Of a DNA stretch of 64,000 nt, positions 34,416 to 44,173 are shown piece by piece. The DNA is from Thermoclostridium sp036562185 (GTDB lineage Bacteria; Bacillota; Clostridia; DSM-8532). A model generated the notes under the pieces. The model had not been told where the DNA came from, made no database searches, and saw nothing but the letters and a program-made list of their open reading frames with translations. A program made the position numbers and the translations under genes. The stretch spans positions 1 to 64,000 of the forward strand of contig DATCKN010000055.1 in NCBI GenBank assembly GCA_036562185.1, in the 5' to 3' direction. Position 1 is the stretch's first letter, and each line of letters starts with the position of its first letter.

Positions 34416-36152
34416 ATGAGACGGTATTGGAAATATATAAGGCCATATTTACCTGCATTTATAATAGGGCCCATTCTTATGATTGTTGAGGTTATCGGTG
34501 AAGTGGTTATGCCTCTGTTATTGAGTAATATCATTGATAACGGCATAGTTGGCGGCAGAGGCACATCATATATTATAACGATGGGCATAACAATGGTAAT
34601 TACAGCACTTTGCATGATGGCAGGAGGGGTAGGGGGAGCTTATTTTGCCATTAAGGCATCCACAGGATTTGCCAATGATTTGAGAAAGGACCTGTTTAAT
34701 CAGATTCAGAAGTTTTCATTTAAAAATATAGATCAGTATAATACCGGTTCTTTGGTAACAAGGCTGACGAATGATATCACCCAGGTGCAAAACATGATCC
34801 AGATGATGTTAAGGATGGCGTTAAGGGCTCCCGGCATGCTCATCGGTGCTCTTATAATGGCTTTTGCACTAAATCCGGGGCTGGCATTGGTTATCCTGTG
34901 CGTAATACCGTTTCTGTCATTGGCAATCTATTTCATTTTGAAGGTTGCATTCCCGCGCTTTACAAACATGCAGAAAAAGCTGGATGTGTTAAACACCACC
35001 ACCCAGGAGAATTTGACAAATATCAGGGTTGTAAAATCATTTGTCAGGGAACGGTATGAAGAAGAAAAATTTAAAAAAGCCAATACGGATTTGAAAGAAA
35101 GTACAATTAAAGCAATCAAGACTGTAATTTTTACCATGCCCGTCATGACTCTCGCAATGAATATAACAACCCTGGCGGTGGTATGGTTTGGTGGAAACCA
35201 GATTATTGCAGGAAATATGACCTCTGGTATTCTTACTGCTTTTGTGAATTATGTTACCCAGATACTCATGTCACTGATGATGGTTTCGATAATTATTCTG
35301 AACGGTTCCCGGGCGCTTGCATCCTTGAAGCGTATTAATGAAGTCCTTCTTACCGACATTGACTTGACTGATGATAATGCCACCCAAAAGGAGCTTAATG
35401 TTCAATACGGTAAAATCGAATTCAGGGGGGTTCACTTTAAATATTATAAAAACAATGAAAAATGGGTTCTGGAAAATATCAACCTTGTTATAAATCCGGG
35501 TGAAACCGTCGGTATTATCGGGTCAACAGGCAGCGGCAAATCAAGCCTTGTACAGCTGATTCCAAGATTATATGACGCTGATCTCGGAGAAGTACTGGTG
35601 GATGACGTTAATGTAAAGGAATATTCACTGAAGAACCTTCGCAACGGGGTTGGTATCGTGCTTCAAAAAAATGTCCTGTTTTCAGGTACGATTAAGGAGA
35701 ATCTGAAATGGGGAGATGAAAATGCGAAAGATGATGAGATATACCAGTGCGCAGAAAGCGCACAGGCGCATGGGTTTATCACTTCATTTGAAGCGGGGTA
35801 TGACACCGAACTGGGGCAGGGCGGCGTCAACGTATCCGGCGGGCAGAAGCAAAGATTGTGTATTGCACGGGCATTGCTGAAAAAACCTAAGATCCTGATT
35901 CTTGACGACAGCACCAGTGCGGTTGATACCGCCACCGAGGCAAAAATCAGGGAAAGCTTTAATAATGCGCTGAAGGGTACTACAAAAATTATCATTGCCC
36001 AGAGGATATCTTCAGTAATCAGTGCCGACAAGATTGTGGTTCTGGATGACGGAAAGGTTACCGGTATAGGGACTCACGACGAATTAATGAAAAATTGCGA
36101 AGCATACTCAGAGATTTACTACTCGCAGATGGATAAGAAGGTGACAGCATAA
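34416..36152 (+). CDS. ABC exporter half-transporter, degenerate-site subunit
   Basis: The 578-residue protein has six transmembrane helices in an ABC transmembrane type 1 domain (about 10-310) and a nucleotide-binding domain with Walker A GSTGSGKSS, signature VSGGQKQR and Walker B ILILDDSTSAVD. The usual catalytic glutamate after Walker B is aspartate (LDDS), so its ATP site is probably non-hydrolytic, as in heterodimeric exporters such as BmrC/LmrC. Its signature is canonical and completes the active site of the partner. The partner gene overlaps its stop by one base. Confidence 0.92.
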   Translation: MRRYWKYIRPYLPAFIIGPILMIVEVIGEVVMPLLLSNIIDNGIVGGRGTSYIITMGITMVITALCMMAGGVGGAYFAIKASTGFANDLRKDLFNQIQKFSFKNIDQYNTGSLVTRLTNDITQVQNMIQMMLRMALRAPGMLIGALIMAFALNPGLALVILCVIPFLSLAIYFILKVAFPRFTNMQKKLDVLNTTTQENLTNIRVVKSFVRERYEEEKFKKANTDLKESTIKAIKTVIFTMPVMTLAMNITTLAVVWFGGNQIIAGNMTSGILTAFVNYVTQILMSLMMVSIIILNGSRALASLKRINEVLLTDIDLTDDNATQKELNVQYGKIEFRGVHFKYYKNNEKWVLENINLVINPGETVGIIGSTGSGKSSLVQLIPRLYDADLGEVLVDDVNVKEYSLKNLRNGVGIVLQKNVLFSGTIKENLKWGDENAKDDEIYQCAESAQAHGFITSFEAGYDTELGQGGVNVSGGQKQRLCIARALLKKPKILILDDSTSAVDTATEAKIRESFNNALKGTTKIIIAQRISSVISADKIVVLDDGKVTGIGTHDELMKNCEAYSEIYYSQMDKKVTA

Positions 36153-38079
36153 TGAGCGGTTTAAGCGAAGAAAGAAAAGAAATATTATTACGCAGGTATG
36201 GCAATATTAAGGCAAATACAGGTCCGGGGAAAATGCCTTTACCCGGTCCGGGAGGACGGAGGCCGGGCGGACCGCGTGGACATGTGGGCGGAGGAAAACC
36301 AAAAAACACATCGGCCACGATAAAAAGGCTGCTTGCTTATATCGGACGGGATAAGATTAAAATTCTGTTTGTTTTTGCCTGCGTGCTTGCCAGCAGCATC
36401 GCAAGCCTGGCCGGAAGTTACATTTTGCGCCCGGTCATTAATAACCTGGTGTCCGTGGATCGAACGGCGGCAGAGAAGGTGAATAATCTTGCAGTTGGCC
36501 TTGCTACAATGGGAGGTATATATCTGGCGGGGGTAATATGTTCTTATCTTCAGCAGAGAATAATGATAGGAGTTTCCCAGAACGCCCTGGTAAAAATAAG
36601 GGAAGATTTATTCCGCAGGATTCAGAAGCTCCCGGTGAAATATCATGATACGCATACACATGGTGATGTAATGAGCCGTTTTACAAACGACCTGGATTCG
36701 GTGGGCGAAATGCTGAATAATACCATGCCGCAGATTTTTTCAGGCGTTATAAACCTGATAGGTACAGTAGTGCTTATGTTTGTTACTAATTGGATACTTG
36801 CATTGGTTACTATTGTAACAACACCTTTATTAGTCTACGTGGGAGGAATGATCGGAAAACAGAGCAGAAAATATTTTTCAGGCCAGCAGCAGGCACTTGG
36901 TGCAGTAAACGGATATATTGAGGAAACCGTTACAGGGCAGAAGGTAATAAAGGTATTCTGCCACGAAGAAACGGCAATGGAAGAGTTTGCATTCCTCAGT
37001 GACGAGTTGCGTAAAAGGCAAATGAAAGCACAATTTTTTGGCGGTATTATGGGGCCGGTTATGGGTAATTTAAGCCAGGTAAGCTATGCATTATCTGCAA
37101 CAGTAGGCGGCATCCTGTGCCTGACTAAGAATTTTGACATAGGTGGACTTACCATATTCACAAACTATGCAAGACATTTTTCAAGACCGGTTAATGAGCT
37201 GTCAATGCAGATGAATACTATTTACGCCGCATTAGCCGGGGCGGAAAGGGTATTTGAAGTGATGGATGAAACACCTGAAACAGCAGATCCGCAGGATGCA
37301 ACAGAAATATGTGCCAAAGCGAACAGGGTGGAAGGCGCAAGGCTGATCAAAGGCGAAGTGGTGTTAAAGAATGTAACCTTTGGTTATGTCCCCGGCAAGA
37401 CAATACTGAAACGTATCAATGTAACGGCTAAGCCCGGCCAGAAAATTGCTTTTGTTGGATCCACGGGTGCAGGAAAAACAACCATTACGAACCTGATCAA
37501 CAGGTTCTATGAAATCGATGACGGAGAAATACTTATTGATGGTATTAATATTAAGAAGATAAAAAAGGATTCTTTAAGGAGCAATATAGCAATGGTGCTT
37601 CAGGATACCCATTTATTCTCAGGAACGGTCAGGGAGAATATCAGGTACGGGCGTCTTGATGCAACTGATGAAGAAGTTATAGCCGCTGCAAAAGTGGCAT
37701 GCGCTCATTCATTTATCGAAAGGCTGCCCCAGGGGTATGATACCGTATTGGAAGGTGACGGTGCCAATTTAAGCCAGGGTGAGCGGCAGCTCTCAATATC
37801 GCGCGGGCTGCCATATCAAAGGCACCTGTTCTGATACTTGACGAGGCCACCAGTTCTGTAGATACAAGAACTGAAAAATACATTGAACGTGGTATGGACC
37901 AGCTGATGAAGAACAGAACCACTTTTGTAATTGCACATAGGCTGTCAACCGTCAGGAACGCCGATCAGATTATAGTGCTGGAACATGGCGAAATAATAGA
38001 GCAGGGCACCCATGAAGAACTTCTTGAATTGGGTGGGAGATACTACCAGCTTTATACCGGAGCGGTTGAGCTGGATTAA
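36152..38079 (+). pseudogene. ABC exporter half-transporter, consensus-site subunit, frameshifted
   Basis: The gene codes an ABC exporter half with a Gly/Pro-rich N-terminal tail (about 25-52), six transmembrane helices and Walker A GSTGAGKTT. The frame breaks in the signature region: LSQGERQ is followed by an unrelated tail and a stop at 37834. One base after CAGCT (37787-37791) appears to be missing. Restoring it gives QLLNIARAAISKAPVLILDEATSSVD, with a canonical glutamate, and continues to 38079 (FVIAHRLSTVRNADQ). The rest is intact, so this is a recent loss, a phase-variable site or a sequence error. The signature LSQGE is degenerate, as expected for the heterodimer partner. Confidence 0.85.
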
Positions 38080-38166
38080 GAGGTCAGTGTATGAGAGATA
38101 TTTCTTGATTTCATATATCTGGTATGTTAATATATGGTGTATTCTGGGTAAGCAAGGAGATTTAGC

Positions 38167-39714
38167 ATGAAGAAACGCAGCATTTTAGTAATAGCAGCAG
38201 TTATTATTATAGCAACTATAGGCATGACAATTTATTTGACTTACGGGCAGGCAGAGCCGGCTCTTAACGTGGCCGGACTTATTGATCTCGGAGAGAAGTA
38301 TTTGTTTGAAATGAAGTACGAAGAAGCAATCTTACAGTTTACCAAAGCTATTGAGATAGAACCGAAGAATGTTCGTGCCTACCTGGGCGGTGCTGACGCA
38401 TATCTGCACCTTGGCAGGCAGCAAGAGGCCATTGATTTGCTTAAGGCGGGTTTTGAGGCAACCGGTAATGCAAACCTAGCTCATGCGGTTGAAGGTGTTG
38501 AAAAGTCAGTCGTTGAGGGATATATCGCCATTGCGGAAGCCTATGAGGCAGAAGGCTGGCACGATAAAGCAATGGAAATCCTGAAACGTGTATATAATGA
38601 AACCGGTGATGAGATCATTGGCAGGAAACTTGGTATTGTTGAAGCAAGCAGCATAGAATTCCGTGATAACTACGCCATACAGTGGAAAGATGCGGAGTTT
38701 GAGCGGCTGATCCGTGAATATCTTGGCAAGCCTGACGGCGATATATATTATGACGATGTCAAGCTCATAGAAAAGATTAAAATTTGGGGAGAGTTAATCG
38801 AAAAAGAGGGGGAAGATAGTTGGTTTTCTTACTGGAGAGAGGGATTCCGGCTTAGTGACGGCAGAGAGGGAGGCAGGACCGGGAAGATAAGGTCATTGGC
38901 TGATTTGGAACACTTCACCGGCCTTAAGGAATTGTCTGTAAACTATCAGGAAAACCTGTCGATTTCTGCGCTCGAAGATACAGAAAACATCGACTGCCTT
39001 AAAAGGCTTAAGCATTTAAGTCTTATCGGGAATAATATAACCGATATTTCGCCGGCATCAGGTCTGATAGCACTTAAGAGTATTGAACTGGGGTACAACA
39101 ACATCTCGGACATATCTCCCATTTCGATGCTTATTGAGCTGGAGAATGTTTCATTGCATAATAATGAGCATTTATCATCCGCCGAACCTTTGCGCGGGCT
39201 GAGAAAATTGTCATCTGTAAGCATAAGTGATGTGAATACTGTTGATTTGAATGTATTTGCAGGTTTGCCCGAACTTAGGAAAATGAACCTTGTAGGCGTG
39301 GAAAACATAGATTACAGTGCATTGGCTAAACTGCAACTTGAATATCTTGAGATTACCTGTGACGATGAAATTTTCCAGACTGTTAAGCAGCTGAAATCGC
39401 TGAAGAGCTTTCGCGTGCATGGATATGGCGGCCTTACAGCTATTAACGGCATAGAGGCACTTACCAACCTGTACAGGCTTGATTTGCTTGCACCCGATTG
39501 CCATGATATTTCTCCGCTGTCTTCACTCAAGCTGGAGTATCTTGAGCTGGAATTGCCCGATGATTGTGATCTGACTCCGCTTACAAAAATATCAACGCTG
39601 AAAAAGGTTGTTGTTCCGGATTACTATATGGGCCCGGCAGAATCAGGGACTCAGTTAATGGATAAGGTCAGAGCGCTGCTTCCGAATGTCGAGGTAGCAT
39701 CGGACTGGCATTAA
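38167..39714 (+). CDS. Membrane-anchored TPR and leucine-rich repeat protein
   Basis: The 515-residue protein has one N-terminal membrane segment (ILVIAAVIIIATIGMTIYLTY), tetratricopeptide repeats (about 36-140: EKYLFEMKYEEAILQFTKAIEIEPKN, AYLGGADAYLHLGRQQEAIDLLKAG, IAEAYEAEGWHDKAMEILKRVY) and a C-terminal run of leucine-rich repeats of the internalin/SDS22 type (LKHLSLIGNNITDISP, LKSIELGYNNISDISP). Both repeats bind proteins, so a scaffold outside the cell is likely. AAGGAGA lies upstream of ATG. No function can be assigned. Confidence 0.8.
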   Translation: MKKRSILVIAAVIIIATIGMTIYLTYGQAEPALNVAGLIDLGEKYLFEMKYEEAILQFTKAIEIEPKNVRAYLGGADAYLHLGRQQEAIDLLKAGFEATGNANLAHAVEGVEKSVVEGYIAIAEAYEAEGWHDKAMEILKRVYNETGDEIIGRKLGIVEASSIEFRDNYAIQWKDAEFERLIREYLGKPDGDIYYDDVKLIEKIKIWGELIEKEGEDSWFSYWREGFRLSDGREGGRTGKIRSLADLEHFTGLKELSVNYQENLSISALEDTENIDCLKRLKHLSLIGNNITDISPASGLIALKSIELGYNNISDISPISMLIELENVSLHNNEHLSSAEPLRGLRKLSSVSISDVNTVDLNVFAGLPELRKMNLVGVENIDYSALAKLQLEYLEITCDDEIFQTVKQLKSLKSFRVHGYGGLTAINGIEALTNLYRLDLLAPDCHDISPLSSLKLEYLELELPDDCDLTPLTKISTLKKVVVPDYYMGPAESGTQLMDKVRALLPNVEVASDWH

Positions 39715-39880
39715 AGTTCGGTTTTGCCTGACAGAATGTTCACGCCGGAATGTGCTTAAATCGGACATGCAATATACTTGGTATATCTATAATTGAATGA
39801 TCAATAATTTAAATACCCAGCTGTTAAAAAGAGTTTGATGCCTGGGCTATAAGTTATTTTAAAATTGAATATTTCTCAAG

Positions 39881-39928
39881 ACTGTCAGACAGAGCATTTG
39901 AAAAGAAACTCCATCTGACAGTTTTTTT
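39881..39928 (+). terminator. Rho-independent terminator
   Basis: ACTGTCAGA (39881-39889) and TCTGACAGT (39914-39922) form a 9-bp stem with a 24-base loop, followed by TTTTTTT. Confidence 0.75.
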
Positions 39929-39937
39929 ATTTTTATC

Positions 39938-39978
39938 TTTAAAGCAGTTGAAATTTATGTAATTTTAACTGCTTTAAA
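39938..39978. repeat. Inverted repeat between convergent genes
   Basis: TTTAAAGCAGTT (39938-39949) and AACTGCTTTAAA (39967-39978) form a perfect 12-bp stem with a 17-base loop. No T-run follows on either strand. It lies 28 bases after the corrinoid protein stop and may act as its 3' end structure. Confidence 0.55.
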
Positions 39979-40005
39979 ATAAACAGGATATTTAATTATT
40001 AATTA

Positions 40006-40647
40006 TTATGACTTGGCCAGGCAGACATTCAGTGCGGCTTCTGCGGCAGTTGCAGCGTCGGGTGTGTAAATGTCGGCACCGATTGTGGCGCGGAAATTAT
40101 CGGTTACAGGTGCGCCGCCAATCATTATTTTAACTTTGCCGGCCAGAGGAGATTCATTAACTTTCTTCACAATGTTCTCCATTTCAATCATAGTAGTGGT
40201 CAGCAGGGCAGAGCATGCAACAATGTCTGCGTTGTGCTCAATGGCTGCGTCAATAAATCTCTCTGCAGGAACATCAACACCCAGGTCAACTACTTCAAGG
40301 CCTTTTCCTTCCATCATCATGCGTACAAGGTTTTTACCGATATCATGCAAGTCACCTTTAACTGTGCCTAATATTACTTTGCCCTTGGCTTTAACACCCG
40401 AGCTTACAAGAAGAGGTTTCAGCAATTCTGTTCCGGTATTCATCGCACGGGCTGCAATAAGTACATCAGGAACGTATACTTCATTATTCTTGAACTTTTC
40501 ACCAATGATGCTCATTCCGTGCAACAAACCTTCCTCAAGGATTCTGTTGACTTCAATTCCTTCATCAATGGCTTTTTGAACCAATTCCTTAACGTTTTTG
40601 GCCCTGCCTTTTTGTAAATTTTCAGAAATTTCTTTTAACAAATCCAT
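40006..40647 (-). CDS. Corrinoid (cobalamin-binding) methyltransferase protein
   Basis: The 213-residue protein has the two-domain layout of MtmC/MtbC/MtaC corrinoid proteins: an N-terminal four-helix cap (about 1-85) and a Rossmann B12 domain with GDLHDIGKN (98-106), whose histidine 101 is the lower cobalt ligand, VVDLGVDVP, SALLTTTM and IGGAPVTDNFRATIGADIYTPDA. It would carry a methyl group between a substrate methyltransferase and a methylcobamide:acceptor methyltransferase. Neither enzyme is encoded here. GAGGTGATC precedes the ATG. It lies 25 bases after the PocR/AraC gene. Confidence 0.93.
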   Translation of the reverse strand: MDLLKEISENLQKGRAKNVKELVQKAIDEGIEVNRILEEGLLHGMSIIGEKFKNNEVYVPDVLIAARAMNTGTELLKPLLVSSGVKAKGKVILGTVKGDLHDIGKNLVRMMMEGKGLEVVDLGVDVPAERFIDAAIEHNADIVACSALLTTTMIEMENIVKKVNESPLAGKVKIMIGGAPVTDNFRATIGADIYTPDAATAAEAALNVCLAKS

Positions 40648-40672
40648 ATGATCACCTCAAAATCATTTATTA

Positions 40673-41992
40673 TCAAAGCATTTCTGCATGATATTCTTTT
40701 TTGATGTTACCCCGGCTTTCCCGGTATTTTTTCGGGCTTAATCCCGTCATTTTCTTGAACACTTTTGAAAAGTAACTCTGATCCTCAAATCCCACCAGGT
40801 TTGATATTTCAACCATTGAGACTGACGGATCGGAAAGAAGTTTTTTGCTCATTTCGATACGGACATAATTCAGGTATGTATTAAAGTTCATGTCCATTTC
40901 TTCCTTGAAAATTTTGCTGAAGTATGAAGGACTTAAATAAACATAGGCCGAAACGTCCTCCAGCGTTATTTTTTTCATGTAGTTCTTACTGATATAGTCG
41001 ATGGATTTGAATATTACGTCCTTGTTCTTTACATTAGTAAGATTGAACACGTGATTGGTAAAGCGCTCCATAATTCTGGAAAGCCAAACCGTCAATTCTT
41101 CGAGGTTTTTAAAACCATATATCTGGTTGAGATATTGGTAGTTCAGACCGAATATTTGCTCGATTTCAGCTCCGCCTTTCAGTGCTGCCCGGGACAGTAA
41201 CACAACAAGCTCAAGTACACGGGCACGGATTAGTTCAAATTCGTTTCCGGCAGTAAAGAAAATATGCCCCAGTATTTCATTCAGAAGTTTTTGGGATAAC
41301 GGCTTGTTTCCCATTGAAATTGCGCTTAATAGCTCGTCTTCTTTTTCAATAGGATAGGGAGGTATATTTTCACCGTCACTTGAAATTTTTTTCAGCTTCT
41401 GTATATACTCGGAAATGTCGGCAGCCTGTTTCTGAGCTTTCTGGTCGACATCGTAATGATGCCTGGAAGTATCCGATAAATAAAAAGTTACCATCCTTAA
41501 AAGCTCTGACATGCTGTTTACAAGCTCGGTGTTGGTTACCGGTATTGATTTTGAAGAACTGATAGCCTGTGCCAGCTGCTCATTATCGAAGTATTTATTG
41601 AAAAGATCGGCTAACAGGAATTCTTCAGGTTCGATCATATGAACCGGACCTCCCAATATGGCCCCTTTCATCATGCCATCAACTGTAATCGGAGAGGCCC
41701 AATGCGTCAGTCCCAAAGGACAAAAGAAAACATATTTTCCGCCGAATCTTTCTGCCTGGTAGCTTCCGTAAAGGTGTACACTTCTGCAGTCTATTTTCCG
41801 ACTTGGGTTATCTTTTGAATCGCCGGTTTCCGGGTAATCCGAGCAAAAATTGCAAAACCTGTTCCCTGCAAGTGTGGAATAAATAATTTTGCCGCTTTGG
41901 TCTATTAAAATTGCAGGCAACTTAATGACGTTACTGTAATGCTGCACCGCCTGCACAGCTTTGTCATAATCAAAGCCCAAGTCGTTTCTCAT
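40673..41992 (-). CDS. PocR-domain AraC-family transcriptional regulator
   Basis: The 439-residue regulator has an N-terminal PocR sensory domain (about 10-180) with several cysteines (RFCNFCSDYPETG, IDCRSVHLYGSY, VFFCPLGLTHWASPI), a central helical region, and a C-terminal AraC DNA-binding domain (about 335-430: ITLEDVSAYVYLSPSYFSKIFKEEMDMNFNTYLNYVRI, GFEDQSYFSKVFKKMTGLSPKKYRE). PocR domains sense small carbon compounds such as 1,2-propanediol. It sits between the activator and the corrinoid gene, so it probably controls this module. AAGGAG precedes ATG. Confidence 0.9.
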   Translation of the reverse strand: MRNDLGFDYDKAVQAVQHYSNVIKLPAILIDQSGKIIYSTLAGNRFCNFCSDYPETGDSKDNPSRKIDCRSVHLYGSYQAERFGGKYVFFCPLGLTHWASPITVDGMMKGAILGGPVHMIEPEEFLLADLFNKYFDNEQLAQAISSSKSIPVTNTELVNSMSELLRMVTFYLSDTSRHHYDVDQKAQKQAADISEYIQKLKKISSDGENIPPYPIEKEDELLSAISMGNKPLSQKLLNEILGHIFFTAGNEFELIRARVLELVVLLSRAALKGGAEIEQIFGLNYQYLNQIYGFKNLEELTVWLSRIMERFTNHVFNLTNVKNKDVIFKSIDYISKNYMKKITLEDVSAYVYLSPSYFSKIFKEEMDMNFNTYLNYVRIEMSKKLLSDPSVSMVEISNLVGFEDQSYFSKVFKKMTGLSPKKYRESRGNIKKEYHAEML

Positions 41993-42104
41993 ATGTTATC
42001 TCCTTAAACAAGAATACTGATAAACCTCGCTTACACTTAAATCATACACATGATGCAGGATTGAGTATTGAAAAAATTTATGTTTTTTTGTAATTCCTAA
42101 TACT

Positions 42105-43964
42105 TTATATGCCGCTGCCAAAAAACATATTATCGGCATACAGACAGGAAAAGTCCAATCTGGCTGATAATTCCACGTATTTTATTTTCTTCGCTATTGC
42201 ACATACCTCCGAAAGCTTTTCTTCTGAAATCAAAGCGACAATTGCGCCGGCGCCGGCAGCGTTTCCGACGGGTTTTGTCCTTGCCGACAGTTCTTTTGGA
42301 AGAAGGCCTATGGTCACTGCACTGTCAATGTTAATATAATTCCCGAACCCGCCTGAAAGATATACGGTTTTAACGTCATCAACATTTAATCCGGCTTCGC
42401 TGATTAGTATGCTGATACCGGCTGCAATAGCAGCTTTTGCATTCTGCAGTTCGCGTATGTCTTTCTGGGATATATAAATGTTTTCATTATGCCCGGTGTC
42501 ATTGGCGGGAACCAGTAAAAAAGCTGTCTGGCCGTTTATTTCAACTATCCTGTCGCCATATATCTTCTTTGCATCATCGGTCATTTCATCTATATCCAGA
42601 ATACGGCCGGTTTCATCCATAACGCCAATCCTGAGCATGCAGGCAACGGCATCAATCAGACCTGAACCGCATATCCCTACAGGTTCATATCCACCGATAG
42701 TGTTAATTTTTAACATGCCGCTGCCGGTAACCGATACACCGTTTATTGCACCTTCGACACTTCCGATGCCGCATGATATATTAGCTCCTTCAAAAGCCGG
42801 GCCAGCCGCGGTTGAGCATGCATACAGGAATGAGCTGTTGCCGATTACAATCTCCCCGTTTGTTCCGATATCAATAAGAAGGGAAATATCCGTTTGCTTG
42901 TGCATTTCAGTGGAAAGTACCGCTGCTGTTGTATCGGCACCTATATATGCCGATACCGAAGGAAGTACAAAAATCCTGCCATAAGGATTTATATCCAGTT
43001 GCAGATCACCGGGGCTTAAAACAAGGCCTGACAGCAATACCGGAATAAAGGGTGCAGAGGCAATATTGGCTGAAGGAAGCTCAAGCAAAAGATGCAGCAT
43101 TGTGGTATTCCCTGCCAGGGTTACAGCGTAAATATCGGTGGAAAGTATTCCTGCTTCAGTTACTAATTGATGTATCATGTCATTTATGGCATTTCGGAGA
43201 ACCAATGATATTTCAGAACGATTTTCATGGCTTTTTATGGAATATTCTATCCTTGATATTACGTCGGCGCCATATTTTTTTTGAGGATTAAGCCGGGATG
43301 AAACCGAAACCTGTTTTCCGGCATTTAAATCATACAGGTAAGACGCAAGGGTTGTGGTTCCAATGTCAATTGCCACTCCGAAATTTCTGGAAACGGTGTT
43401 GCCGCTTTCCACACCGGTTATATTACCTGCAATTTCTATCAGCGTTACGTTAAAATCATTCTCCCTTAAAAGGCCGGGAAGTTTTCTGAGCAAGGAAAGT
43501 GAATGGTTCTTAAAACCATTGCACTGATCCGGGTTATTTTGATTAACATAAGAAAACAAGCGCACATCGTCCGACCTTTGATCGGTAATTGAAGGAACGG
43601 GCAGGTTAACAAAGCTTTTTCTAACCACCGGACTGCCATTGGTTTGAGCAATATTGGTTTCTGTTACAATTGAAGCTTTTCTGCAACCTGCATTCAGGGA
43701 AACATCCAAATCATCATAAACTTTTACCATGCAGGACAAGTGAATGCCGTTATTTATTTCTTCAGGTGACAGATGCTCTTTTTCTTCGGTGGTATAAGGC
43801 AGAGGATTATGTACCAGTACCCGGCATTTTCCGCAAATGCCCTTGCCATTACATGGGGATTCGGGAGAACAACCATGTTTTCTAAGCGCTTCCAGCAAAT
43901 TTATTCCTTCGGGAACATGAAATGATTGATAATCTTTATCGGTATAAACTTTAACCAGTGGCAA
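42105..43964 (-). CDS. Reductive activator of corrinoid proteins (RACo/RamA-like ASKHA ferredoxin)
   Basis: The 619-residue protein begins with a plant-type 2Fe-2S domain (Cys 38, 44, 47 and 78, in CNGKGICGKC and later LSCMV), then a linker and a large ASKHA-type ATPase domain (GVAIDIGTTTLASYLYDL, TLAGNTTMLHLLL, LLIDIGTNGEIVIG, TAAGPAFEGANISCG, GICGSGLIDAVA). Such proteins use ATP to reduce Co(II) corrinoids back to active Co(I). TTG 43964 is chosen because AAAGGTGA lies 5-6 bases upstream; a GTG three codons earlier has no good site. It is the first gene of the - strand module. Confidence 0.92.
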   Translation of the reverse strand: MPLVKVYTDKDYQSFHVPEGINLLEALRKHGCSPESPCNGKGICGKCRVLVHNPLPYTTEEKEHLSPEEINNGIHLSCMVKVYDDLDVSLNAGCRKASIVTETNIAQTNGSPVVRKSFVNLPVPSITDQRSDDVRLFSYVNQNNPDQCNGFKNHSLSLLRKLPGLLRENDFNVTLIEIAGNITGVESGNTVSRNFGVAIDIGTTTLASYLYDLNAGKQVSVSSRLNPQKKYGADVISRIEYSIKSHENRSEISLVLRNAINDMIHQLVTEAGILSTDIYAVTLAGNTTMLHLLLELPSANIASAPFIPVLLSGLVLSPGDLQLDINPYGRIFVLPSVSAYIGADTTAAVLSTEMHKQTDISLLIDIGTNGEIVIGNSSFLYACSTAAGPAFEGANISCGIGSVEGAINGVSVTGSGMLKINTIGGYEPVGICGSGLIDAVACMLRIGVMDETGRILDIDEMTDDAKKIYGDRIVEINGQTAFLLVPANDTGHNENIYISQKDIRELQNAKAAIAAGISILISEAGLNVDDVKTVYLSGGFGNYINIDSAVTIGLLPKELSARTKPVGNAAGAGAIVALISEEKLSEVCAIAKKIKYVELSARLDFSCLYADNMFFGSGI

Positions 43965-44173
43965 CGGAATCACCTTTTACATATAGTTTTAATGAAATTT
44001 AGCTACAATCAAAATTATAACACACATAAAATTTTGATCTATGTCAATATTTACTTTTTTAAGGACGATATTGCGACTTTTCTTAAAAAAGAATAGAATG
44101 TGTATATTACAGGCTTTGATTGGAATATAAAAAGCCACTGAGCAATTGCCAATAATACTGTATTAGAGATGAG

